A stretch of DNA of 6,724 bases, from the NCBI GenBank assembly GCA_017395275.1, contig JAFPVN010000158.1, positions 1-6,724 of the forward strand, in the 5' to 3' direction. This DNA comes from Candidatus Methanomethylophilaceae archaeon. Its GTDB lineage: Archaea; Thermoplasmatota; Thermoplasmata; Methanomassiliicoccales; Methanomethylophilaceae. Positions within the stretch are counted from its first letter, which is position 1. The number at the start of each line of letters is the position of its first letter. This document shows, piece by piece, positions 1 through 4,806 of this stretch. The position numbers and the translations under genes are program-made. The notes under the pieces were generated by a model, which was not told where the DNA came from, made no database searches, and worked only from the letters and a program-made list of their open reading frames with translations.

Positions 1-22
1 AGGTATGTGCCAGATGTCGGGA

Positions 23-910
23 TCATTCCTTCCCGGAACGCTTCTCGGCGAGCTTCCTCGACACGACGTTGGTGAGCACGTTTATCAGCACCACGGCGGC
101 GACGAGGACAATTATCGAAATGATGAGGTTCACGGTGGTGTTGGAAGGCACCTTCGATCCGTTGCCGTTGAGGTAGAGCTTCAGCGCCCCGAGCCACGGG
201 ATCTCGAAGACCGCGACCGACTTGATCATGTCCTTCTGGACGAGGGTGTTGGGCATTATCCCCGAGGTCTGGTCGAACCTGGTGTTGGTCGACCCGTTGT
301 CCCCCTTGGTGAGGTAGCCGACGGTACCCGTCTCGGTGTACTTCGCCAGGTCGTAGAGGCATATGGGCACGTTGACGTCCGCATATCCGACGTCGGTCAG
401 CCAAAAGTACCATCCCGACTTGGTGCTGTCCAGGGTGAGCTCGCAGGTCTCCGCGTTCCAACATGCGGCCTTGCATCCGGATTCCTCGGTGTAGATGCTG
501 CTGTCGGTGACCGTCCACTTGTCGAAACCGTCCAATGACGGAATGTGCCAGACACATGTTGTTCCGCTCTTCGACTTCAGTTCCAACTCTATCATCGCGC
601 GGTGGATGATGTTCTGGTTCGGCTTCTTGTAGACGATCACGTCGCCGTACTCGCCGAAGCTCCTGTAGCCGGATTTGGAGCCTTCAACATACGTGGTGAT
701 ATCCTTGGAGTCGGGATCCTTCACCAGGAGCATGTCCCCGGTGTCGATTATCCCTATCTTGGAATCCGAGGAGTGCATCATGCTGCCGGAGTTGATGACG
801 GTGAAGGGCGGGCTGACGCCCGAATAGGCCTTCACGCCTAGGTATCCCCCTAAGAGGAGCACCGCGACCACGGCGAAAACGATGATGAGATTCCTCGTCT
901 CCTTTTCCAC
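23..910 (-). CDS. Signal peptidase I, archaeal Sec11-like (peptidase family S26B)
   Basis: This 295-residue membrane protease should remove signal peptides from exported proteins on the outer face of the cytoplasmic membrane. The sequence shows an N-terminal membrane helix (about residues 7-28) after a charged start, then the active-site motif SGSMMH (41-46; S43 is the likely nucleophile). Further on are the second catalytic box IIHRAM (101-106; H103) and the KGDN box (202-205; D204), with D213 a possible second acidic residue. An 'IPWLG' segment (237-241) and a second membrane helix (about 258-281) with a basic C-terminal tail complete it. A Ser-His-Asp arrangement is typical of archaeal and eukaryotic Sec11 rather than the bacterial Ser-Lys dyad. 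The stretch between His and Asp is long (about 100 residues) and holds five cysteines (119, 146, 150, 156, 184). The usual proline after SGSM is absent. The start is GTG, supported by a box A 26 bases upstream. It is divergent from the dCMP deaminase gene. The family call is firm; its substrate range is unknown. Confidence 0.9.
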   Translation of the reverse strand: MEKETRNLIIVFAVVAVLLLGGYLGVKAYSGVSPPFTVINSGSMMHSSDSKIGIIDTGDMLLVKDPDSKDITTYVEGSKSGYRSFGEYGDVIVYKKPNQNIIHRAMIELELKSKSGTTCVWHIPSLDGFDKWTVTDSSIYTEESGCKAACWNAETCELTLDSTKSGWYFWLTDVGYADVNVPICLYDLAKYTETGTVGYLTKGDNGSTNTRFDQTSGIMPNTLVQKDMIKSVAVFEIPWLGALKLYLNGNGSKVPSNTTVNLIISIIVLVAAVVLINVLTNVVSRKLAEKRSGKE

Positions 911-931
911 GGACGTCTATCGCAGACCCCT

Positions 932-940
932 CTAATAAAG
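932..940 (-). promoter_or_regulatory. Box A (TATA) promoter of the signal peptidase gene
   Basis: Read on the minus strand this is CTTTATTAG, preceded by a purine-rich stretch that could serve as the TFB recognition element. Its centre (about 936) lies 26 bases from the GTG start at 910, the usual archaeal TATA-to-transcription-start distance, so the transcript is predicted to be leaderless or nearly so. A GAGGGG stretch on the same strand lies about 15 bases before the start, too far for a normal Shine-Dalgarno, which agrees with the leaderless reading. This is a motif-based inference. Confidence 0.5.
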
Positions 941-950
941 CCTTACGGCA

Positions 951-960
951 TTTCCGGAAA
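951..960. promoter_or_regulatory. Perfect 10-bp palindrome in a divergent promoter region, possible operator
   Basis: TTTCCGGAAA is a perfect inverted repeat lying between the two divergent box A elements, about 11 bases upstream of the minus-strand box and 27 bases upstream of the plus-strand box. It merges into a run of nine A residues (958-966). The position suits a dimeric regulator that could affect both genes, but a 10-bp palindrome can occur by chance and no second copy was seen. Confidence 0.25.
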
Positions 961-987
961 AAAAAACGCGGCCCTTCGGGCGACAAC

Positions 988-995
988 GATATTAA
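988..995 (+). promoter_or_regulatory. Box A (TATA) promoter of the dCMP deaminase gene
   Basis: GATATTAA is the best TATA-like element upstream of the deaminase gene. Its centre is about 27 bases before the ATG at 1019, so transcription would begin at or next to that codon and the mRNA would be leaderless. It is only about 12 bases before the alternative ATG at 1004, which would therefore not be included in the message. No Shine-Dalgarno-like sequence precedes either ATG. Confidence 0.5.
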
Positions 996-1018
996 CTCCC
1001 CATATGCATCACCGTTGC

Positions 1019-1483
1019 ATGAACCGCCCGGACAACGACGAGTACTTCATGGAAATGGCACAGTTGGTATCCACGAGATCCACATGCATCAGGAGGCACG
1101 TCGGAGCGGTTTTGGTGAAGGACAAGCGCGTCCTCTCCACCGGGTACAACGGTTCGCCGAAAGGCACCGAGCACTGCGAGGTGCTGGGATGCATCCGCGA
1201 GCAGATGAAGGTCCCCTCCGGTACGAGGCACGAGCTCTGCAGGGGCGTCCACGCCGAGCAGAACGCTATAATCCAGGCGGCCTATTTCGGCGTCAGCGTG
1301 AAGGACTCCACCATCTATACCACCACATACCCCTGCTCGATGTGCGCTAAGATCCTCATCAACGCCGGCATCAAGGAGGTCGTCTATCACGAGGGATACG
1401 TCGACGACCTCTCCAAAAAGCTGTTCGCCGAGACCAACATCCTGATCCGGGAGTACACCCCCAAGAAGGATATCCAGCTGTGA
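1019..1483 (+). CDS. Deoxycytidylate (dCMP) deaminase
   Basis: This cytosolic zinc enzyme converts dCMP to dUMP and ammonia, supplying dUMP for thymidylate synthesis. The 154-residue protein (counted from the ATG at 1019) has the full cytidine/deoxycytidylate deaminase signature. HAEQNAI (78-84) gives zinc ligand H78 and the proton-shuttling E80, and PCSMC (105-109) gives zinc ligands C106 and C109. A GYNG motif (42-45) lies near the nucleotide phosphate in this family. Extra Cys/His residues (C23, H52, C53, C58, C74) occur in the part of the protein where dCMP deaminases often hold a second, structural zinc. The match to dCMP deaminase rather than free-base or tRNA deaminases rests on the N-terminal RPDNDEYFMEMA segment and the VPSGTRHELCRG stretch. 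An ATG at 1004 would add five residues; I prefer 1019 because of the box A spacing and because relatives begin at this M-x-R-P segment. Next to the ATP synthase operon, but with its own promoter. Confidence 0.93.
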   Translation: MNRPDNDEYFMEMAQLVSTRSTCIRRHVGAVLVKDKRVLSTGYNGSPKGTEHCEVLGCIREQMKVPSGTRHELCRGVHAEQNAIIQAAYFGVSVKDSTIYTTTYPCSMCAKILINAGIKEVVYHEGYVDDLSKKLFAETNILIREYTPKKDIQL

Positions 1484-1507
1484 GGGCTTTTCCTACCAAT
1501 TTCTTAC

Positions 1508-1535
1508 CTATAAAGCGACCCGTTCCCTTTAAGTA
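1508..1535 (+). promoter_or_regulatory. Main promoter region of the A-type ATP synthase operon (two candidate box A elements)
   Basis: The 99 bases between the deaminase stop and ahaH contain two TATA-like elements: CTATAAAG (1508-1515) and CTTTAAGTA (1527-1535). By the usual spacing they would start transcripts near 1537 and 1557, giving 5' leaders of roughly 45 or 25 bases. Unlike the two upstream genes, this message would carry a leader with a Shine-Dalgarno. I cannot tell which element is used. The pyrimidine-rich stretch before it (1488-1507) may help end deaminase transcription, but no clear terminator is visible. Confidence 0.5.
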
Positions 1536-1570
1536 GGTTCATTGAATACAGGCAAGTACATTAACCAGTC

Positions 1571-1574
1571 GGAG
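1571..1574 (+). promoter_or_regulatory. Shine-Dalgarno site that fixes the TTG start of ahaH
   Basis: GGAG lies eight bases before the TTG at 1583. There is no in-frame ATG or GTG between the upstream in-frame TAA (1562-1564) and this codon, so the site decides the rare TTG start. Confidence 0.6.
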
Positions 1575-1582
1575 AGTGTAAC

Positions 1583-1915
1583 TTGGACCGTACTGCCATA
1601 CTTGATGAGATAAAGGCCGCGGAGAAAAACGCCGCGGACACCGTCGCGAAGGCAGAGTCTGACAAGAAAGCGAAGATCGCCGATGCCAGAAGGATGTCCG
1701 TTCAGAAGATTCAGGACGCTGAGAACCAGATGCGCCAGAATTACGAGGACGGTATCTCCAAGGCCAAGGATGATCTTTCTGCTCAGCGTGAGACTCTTCT
1801 CAGCGCGGGGAGAAACGAGGCAGCAGACCTTGAATCCAAGGCTGACGCCAAGATCGACGAAGTGAAGAAATTCCTTACAGAAGAGTTCGAGAGGAGCATA
1901 GATGTCACTTCCTGA
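1583..1915 (+). CDS. ahaH: A-type ATP synthase subunit H (peripheral stalk)
   Basis: This 110-residue subunit pairs with AtpE to form the peripheral stalks that hold the catalytic head still against the turning rotor. The protein is almost entirely charged and alanine-rich helix with no membrane segment. Residues about 5-100 look like one long coiled coil, ending in KFLTEEFERSI, a C-terminal pattern typical of AhaH, where the protein meets the C-terminal part of AtpE. Length and position as first gene of the operon both fit. The start is TTG with GGAG eight bases upstream; no other start is available in frame. The gene overlaps atpI by 14 bases in a different frame, so the two are probably translationally coupled. 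The call depends on context as much as on sequence because coiled coils of this kind diverge quickly. Confidence 0.88.
   Translation: MDRTAILDEIKAAEKNAADTVAKAESDKKAKIADARRMSVQKIQDAENQMRQNYEDGISKAKDDLSAQRETLLSAGRNEAADLESKADAKIDEVKKFLTEEFERSIDVTS
1891..1896 (+). promoter_or_regulatory. Shine-Dalgarno site within ahaH that sets the atpI start
   Basis: GAGGAG lies five bases before the ATG at 1902, inside the end of ahaH. It favours 1902 over the in-frame ATG at 1920, which would shorten AtpI by six residues. Confidence 0.6.
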
Positions 1916-3983
1916 GTCGATGAGTAGAGTTGTGATTGTGGGCAACAGGTCCCGCTTGGATGAGGTCATCGAGGCCATATACAAGCTGGGTGTCGTCCAC
2001 CTGATCGATTATACCAACGACTCGGATGAGGGATTCACCATCGGTGCACCCCTGTCCTATTCCTCGGAGGCCTCCGAGAGGCTGCTGAAGATTAGGGCTG
2101 CGGAGAAGGACCTCAGCATCAGGCCCAAGAAGGTCAAGACGCAGGAGTCCTACTCCGACATTGAGGCTAAGATCTCTTCAGGCGAGGTCGAGAACGTTGA
2201 GAGCATCGTTATCGGCGCCGTCGATGAAAGGAACAAGGTCGCTCAGAAGATCACAGAATTAGAAGCGAAGAAAGCGGACCTCGCTGTTCTCTCGAAGCTT
2301 CCCCTGAAGCTCGAGGACTACGACGGCTACCAGTCTCTCGCCGTGTTCGTCGGAACCGTTAAGGACGACTGCTCGGCGAAGGTCGCGGCCGTCGCCAACA
2401 CCGAGGTTTTCGTTTCCGTCGACAAGAAGGAGGTAAGGACCCCCATCGCGGTGTTCGTAGCGAACGCCCAGAAGGAGGAGGTCTCCGCCATCCTTTCCGA
2501 GGCCGGATACGTGGAGCTGAACGTCCCCGAGGGGACCGGGATGCCCGCGGACGCCATGAGCCAGACGGAAGCGGATATCGCAGCGAACGAGAAGTCTCTG
2601 GAAGAGTGCAACGAGAAGATCGCACAGCTTTCGGAGCAGTACAAGTCATTCATCGCCGCATCCGACGACCTCCTTGCGGAAAGAGTCAGGAAGGGAGAGA
2701 CTCCCCTCAGGATCGCGACGACCGACTACTCCTACGTCATTGACGGCTGGGTGCCCAAAGCGGACCTCCAGAAGCTTCAGGACGGCATCCAGGAGCAGTT
2801 CGGTGACAGCGTTCTGGTCGATGTGCAGGAAGAGGAGAGGGGAAGGGGCCTCCACGAGGAGGAACACGCCGAGCCCCGCTTCAAGACCGCCCCGACCAAG
2901 TACAACAACGGTGTGTACGCGAAGCACTACGAATACCCTGTTTCGCTGATCTCCACACCGAAATATCAGGAAATCGATCCGTCATTCGTCATAAGCATAT
3001 TCTTCCCCATGTTCTTCGGATTCATGGTCGGAGACCTGGCCTATGCGATACCCTTCATCTGTCTGGGTGCTTACGGACTCAGGCACGCGAAGAGCAAGGA
3101 CTTCAGGGCCATCGCCACAGTCTTCTTCTACGGAGGAATCTGGGCGGCGATCTTCGGGTTCTTCTTCTTCGGAGAGATGCTGGGAATGCACTTCGCCGGA
3201 GACTATGACGAGATGACCAACATCACATGGGAGCATCTCCTCGGAGTCAATCTGCCCGATTGGTTCGAGAGCATAATGGTGTACAACGCGCACCACGGAA
3301 CCGAGCACTACGGAATCACCAAGATCGGTGCGGCCACTGTCGGGTTCCTCCTTAAGGTGTCGGTCTTCATCGGTATCGTCCACATACTCGTCTCCTACCT
3401 GATTGGCTTCCTGAACGTCAACAGGCAGCACAACTTCAAGGAGGCGATGCTCGAGAAGGGAGGATGGATGTTCTCCGTTGTCGGTGTGACGGTCCTTTGC
3501 TACGCAATGAGCCAGATGCTCTTCAGCCACAAGGATCTGGAGGGTACGCTCCTTTACCTGCTCATCGCAGGAGTCGTAATACTCATAGCGGGAGTGGCGC
3601 TTTGTTTCCCCAAGGAGAAGGTACAGGCGATCCTGGACCTCCCCGGAATCGTAGGAAACATCCTGTCCTACACCCGTCTGGCCGCTATCGGAATGTCAAA
3701 AGCCGGTATGGCCCTTGCTTTCAACTACATCGCAATCACCATCCTGGGCGGATCGGGGGTTGTCGGAATCATATTCGGTGCGCTGGTCTTCGTGGTCGGA
3801 CACCTGATGATCTGGTTCCTGGCGATCATCTCCGCGGGTCTGCACGGACTCAGGTTGCAGTACGTGGAGAGCATGAACAAATTCTTTGTGGGCGGCGGAG
3901 TCGAGTACGCCCCGCTCAAAACCACTTCGAAACACCTTGTAAACTCATTAAACAACTCTAATATAGAAAAAACAGAGGCATAA
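1902..3983 (+). CDS. atpI: A-type ATP synthase subunit I (a-subunit homologue, membrane stator)
   Basis: Subunit I of 693 residues forms the two ion half-channels beside the AtpK ring and anchors the peripheral stalks. The soluble N-terminal half (about 1-345) begins with SRVVIVGNRSRLDEVIEAIY, a conserved opening of the family, and contains coiled-coil arms (about 95-130 and 220-265). The membrane half starts near residue 359 with FFPMFFGFMVGD (367-378) and has seven or eight helices: roughly 359-391, 402-427, 476-503, 522-541, 547-569, 582-612 and 615-650. R592 in SYTRLAA (589-595) matches the essential channel arginine (R735 of yeast Vph1), and R651 in LHGLRLQYVE (647-656) matches the second one (R799). 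An external loop (about 429-473) carries HHGTEH (464-469). A charged linker rich in Glu, Arg and His (309-325) separates the halves. The C-terminal tail (about 677-693) is not conserved and is encoded by unusually AT-rich DNA. It overlaps ahaH by 14 bases and ends two bases before atpK. Confidence 0.96.
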   Translation: MSLPESMSRVVIVGNRSRLDEVIEAIYKLGVVHLIDYTNDSDEGFTIGAPLSYSSEASERLLKIRAAEKDLSIRPKKVKTQESYSDIEAKISSGEVENVESIVIGAVDERNKVAQKITELEAKKADLAVLSKLPLKLEDYDGYQSLAVFVGTVKDDCSAKVAAVANTEVFVSVDKKEVRTPIAVFVANAQKEEVSAILSEAGYVELNVPEGTGMPADAMSQTEADIAANEKSLEECNEKIAQLSEQYKSFIAASDDLLAERVRKGETPLRIATTDYSYVIDGWVPKADLQKLQDGIQEQFGDSVLVDVQEEERGRGLHEEEHAEPRFKTAPTKYNNGVYAKHYEYPVSLISTPKYQEIDPSFVISIFFPMFFGFMVGDLAYAIPFICLGAYGLRHAKSKDFRAIATVFFYGGIWAAIFGFFFFGEMLGMHFAGDYDEMTNITWEHLLGVNLPDWFESIMVYNAHHGTEHYGITKIGAATVGFLLKVSVFIGIVHILVSYLIGFLNVNRQHNFKEAMLEKGGWMFSVVGVTVLCYAMSQMLFSHKDLEGTLLYLLIAGVVILIAGVALCFPKEKVQAILDLPGIVGNILSYTRLAAIGMSKAGMALAFNYIAITILGGSGVVGIIFGALVFVVGHLMIWFLAIISAGLHGLRLQYVESMNKFFVGGGVEYAPLKTTSKHLVNSLNNSNIEKTEA

Positions 3984-3985
3984 AT
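3939..3985 (+). promoter_or_regulatory. AT-rich patch with candidate internal promoter and ribosome binding site for atpK
   Basis: These 47 bases, covering the end of atpI and the two-base spacer, contain only 12 G or C, far below the surrounding genes. They include a TATA-like CTAATATAG (3958-3966) whose centre is 24 bases before the atpK ATG at 3986, close to leaderless-promoter spacing. They also include AGAGG (3974-3978), a Shine-Dalgarno seven bases before the same ATG. The ribosome site is convincing. The promoter is inferred; the AT-richness could instead simply keep the start codon unstructured. Confidence 0.4.
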
Positions 3986-4228
3986 ATGGTTGACACAGTT
4001 GGATACGGACTTATCGCAATCGGAGCAGGAATCGCAGTCGGAATCACCGGTCTGGGAGCAGGTCTCGCAGAGAGGGATGTCGGAGCAGCAGCAGTAGGCG
4101 CCATCACCGAGGACGTCTCCCTTTTCGGAAAGGCAATGGTTCTCATGGTTCTGCCTGAGACAATCGTCATCTTCGGACTCGTCGTTGCAATCCTCGCAAT
4201 GGTCATGATAAGCATCCCCACCGCATGA
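3986..4228 (+). CDS. atpK: A-type ATP synthase subunit K (c-ring proteolipid)
   Basis: Many copies of this 80-residue proteolipid form the rotating membrane ring; each carries one ion past AtpI. The sequence is a single hairpin of two membrane helices (about 5-40 and 47-77) joined by the short loop TEDVSLFG. E58 in VLPET (55-59) is the ion-binding carboxylate, one per hairpin, so the ring is of the simple, unduplicated kind rather than the multi-hairpin type known from some methanogens. E29 in LAERDVG aligns with the helix-1 Gln/Glu that acts as a Na+ ligand in sodium-binding rings, and T59 follows E58. This allows sodium use but does not prove it. The gene begins two bases after atpI stops, behind a good AGAGG site. 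Its codon choice differs sharply from its neighbours: 12 of 13 alanines are GCA and 9 of 12 glycines are GGA, as expected for a gene made in excess. Confidence 0.97.
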   Translation: MVDTVGYGLIAIGAGIAVGITGLGAGLAERDVGAAAVGAITEDVSLFGKAMVLMVLPETIVIFGLVVAILAMVMISIPTA

Positions 4229-4233
4229 TTGGC

Positions 4234-4238
4234 AGGTG
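4234..4238 (+). promoter_or_regulatory. Shine-Dalgarno site that sets the atpE start
   Basis: AGGTG is placed six bases before the ATG at 4245. It overlaps the in-frame GTG at 4236, so that GTG is probably part of the ribosome site rather than the start codon. Confidence 0.55.
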
Positions 4239-4244
4239 CCGTCA

Positions 4245-4802
4245 ATGGCATTAGACGATGTGAAGCTCGAGATATCCAAATCCGCGGAACAGTCCGCCGC
4301 GGCCATCATGGCCGAGGCCGACGCCGAGATCGCCAAGATCATGGCGCAGGCGGATGCGGAGATCTCAGCTATGAAAGAAAAAGAGGACAAGAGACTCGCC
4401 GAGTCGGTCAGCAGGCTCCAACGCCAGGAGCTCTCGAGCGCTGAGCTCGAGAGCAAGAAGATCGTGCTCGCCAAGAAGAAGGAGATCCTCAACAAGGCCT
4501 TCGCAGAGACCCTTGCGTCGCTCGAGTCCGCTCCCGAGAAGGAGAAGACCGCGATGTACAAGAAGATGGTCGCATCTGCGAAGAACGTCATCGCGGACCC
4601 CAAGGTATACGTACCCGCGGACTCCACGGCGACCGCCAAGGATCTCGGAGTTTCTGAAGTCGTCAAATCGGATAAGATCTCAGCTGGAGTCATGCTCGAG
4701 AACGCCGACGGTACCCTCATGGTCGACATGCAGTACAGGACCGTGCTGCAGGCCGTATGGGACCGCGAGATGAAGGCGTTGTCCGATATCCTCTTCGGGT
4801 GA
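4245..4802 (+). CDS. atpE: A-type ATP synthase subunit E (peripheral stalk)
   Basis: AtpE pairs with AhaH to make the peripheral stalks; its C-terminal domain caps the stalk and touches the catalytic head. The 185-residue protein opens with MALDDVKLEI and continues as an alanine/glutamate-rich coiled coil to about residue 85. Within it are two adjacent 11-residue repeats (21-31 and 32-42) beginning IMAEADAEI and IMAQADAEI, the hendecad spacing expected of the right-handed coiled coil known for this stalk. The globular C-terminal domain (about 100-185) has GVMLENADGTLMVDMQYRTV (148-167), matching the family's glycine and 'DG...VD' pattern. I start at the ATG at 4245 because an AGGTG site lies six bases before it; a GTG at 4236 would add three residues. 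It begins 16 bases after atpK and ends four bases before atpC. A perfect 10-bp hairpin lies within the gene at 4430-4454. Confidence 0.94.
   Translation: MALDDVKLEISKSAEQSAAAIMAEADAEIAKIMAQADAEISAMKEKEDKRLAESVSRLQRQELSSAELESKKIVLAKKKEILNKAFAETLASLESAPEKEKTAMYKKMVASAKNVIADPKVYVPADSTATAKDLGVSEVVKSDKISAGVMLENADGTLMVDMQYRTVLQAVWDREMKALSDILFG
4430..4454 (+). repeat. Perfect 10-bp inverted repeat (hairpin) inside atpE
   Basis: Arms GCTCTCGAGC (4430-4439) and GCTCGAGAGC (4445-4454) are exact reverse complements around the five-base loop GCTGA. Seven of ten pairs are G-C, so the mRNA should fold stably here. It spans the codons for ELSSAELES (residues 62-70). The self-complementary Leu-Glu codon pair CTCGAG forms the core of both arms, so the symmetry may be a by-product of coding. 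A role in transcript stability or processing is possible. Confidence 0.6.
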
Positions 4803-4806
4803 AGTT

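Noticed and set aside
5..538. Plus-strand open frame of 177 codons opposite the signal peptidase gene
   Set aside because: The minus-strand frame has all the catalytic boxes of the S26 family; the plus frame is Gly/Val/Arg-rich with no motif.
1004..1018. Upstream ATG as start of the dCMP deaminase
   Set aside because: Box A is only about 12 bases before it, so the mRNA would start downstream; relatives begin at the segment encoded from 1019.
1484..1507. Terminator after the deaminase gene
   Set aside because: Pyrimidine-rich with short T runs but no long T tract and no convincing stem; too weak to annotate.
2982..3530. Minus-strand open frame of 182 codons opposite the membrane half of atpI
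   Set aside because: Composition dominated by Glu, Asp, Val and His, the antisense image of membrane-helix codons; no promoter or ribosome site.
4236..4244. GTG start for atpE
   Set aside because: The GTG forms part of the AGGTG ribosome site that is well spaced for the ATG at 4245, where the conserved MAL opening begins.
3725..4729. Long minus-strand open frame (334 codons) across the end of atpI, atpK and atpE
   Set aside because: It lies opposite three well-identified genes, reads as Ser/Ala then Cys/Asp-rich low-complexity sequence, and crosses their borders. It is a mirror of their codon bias.
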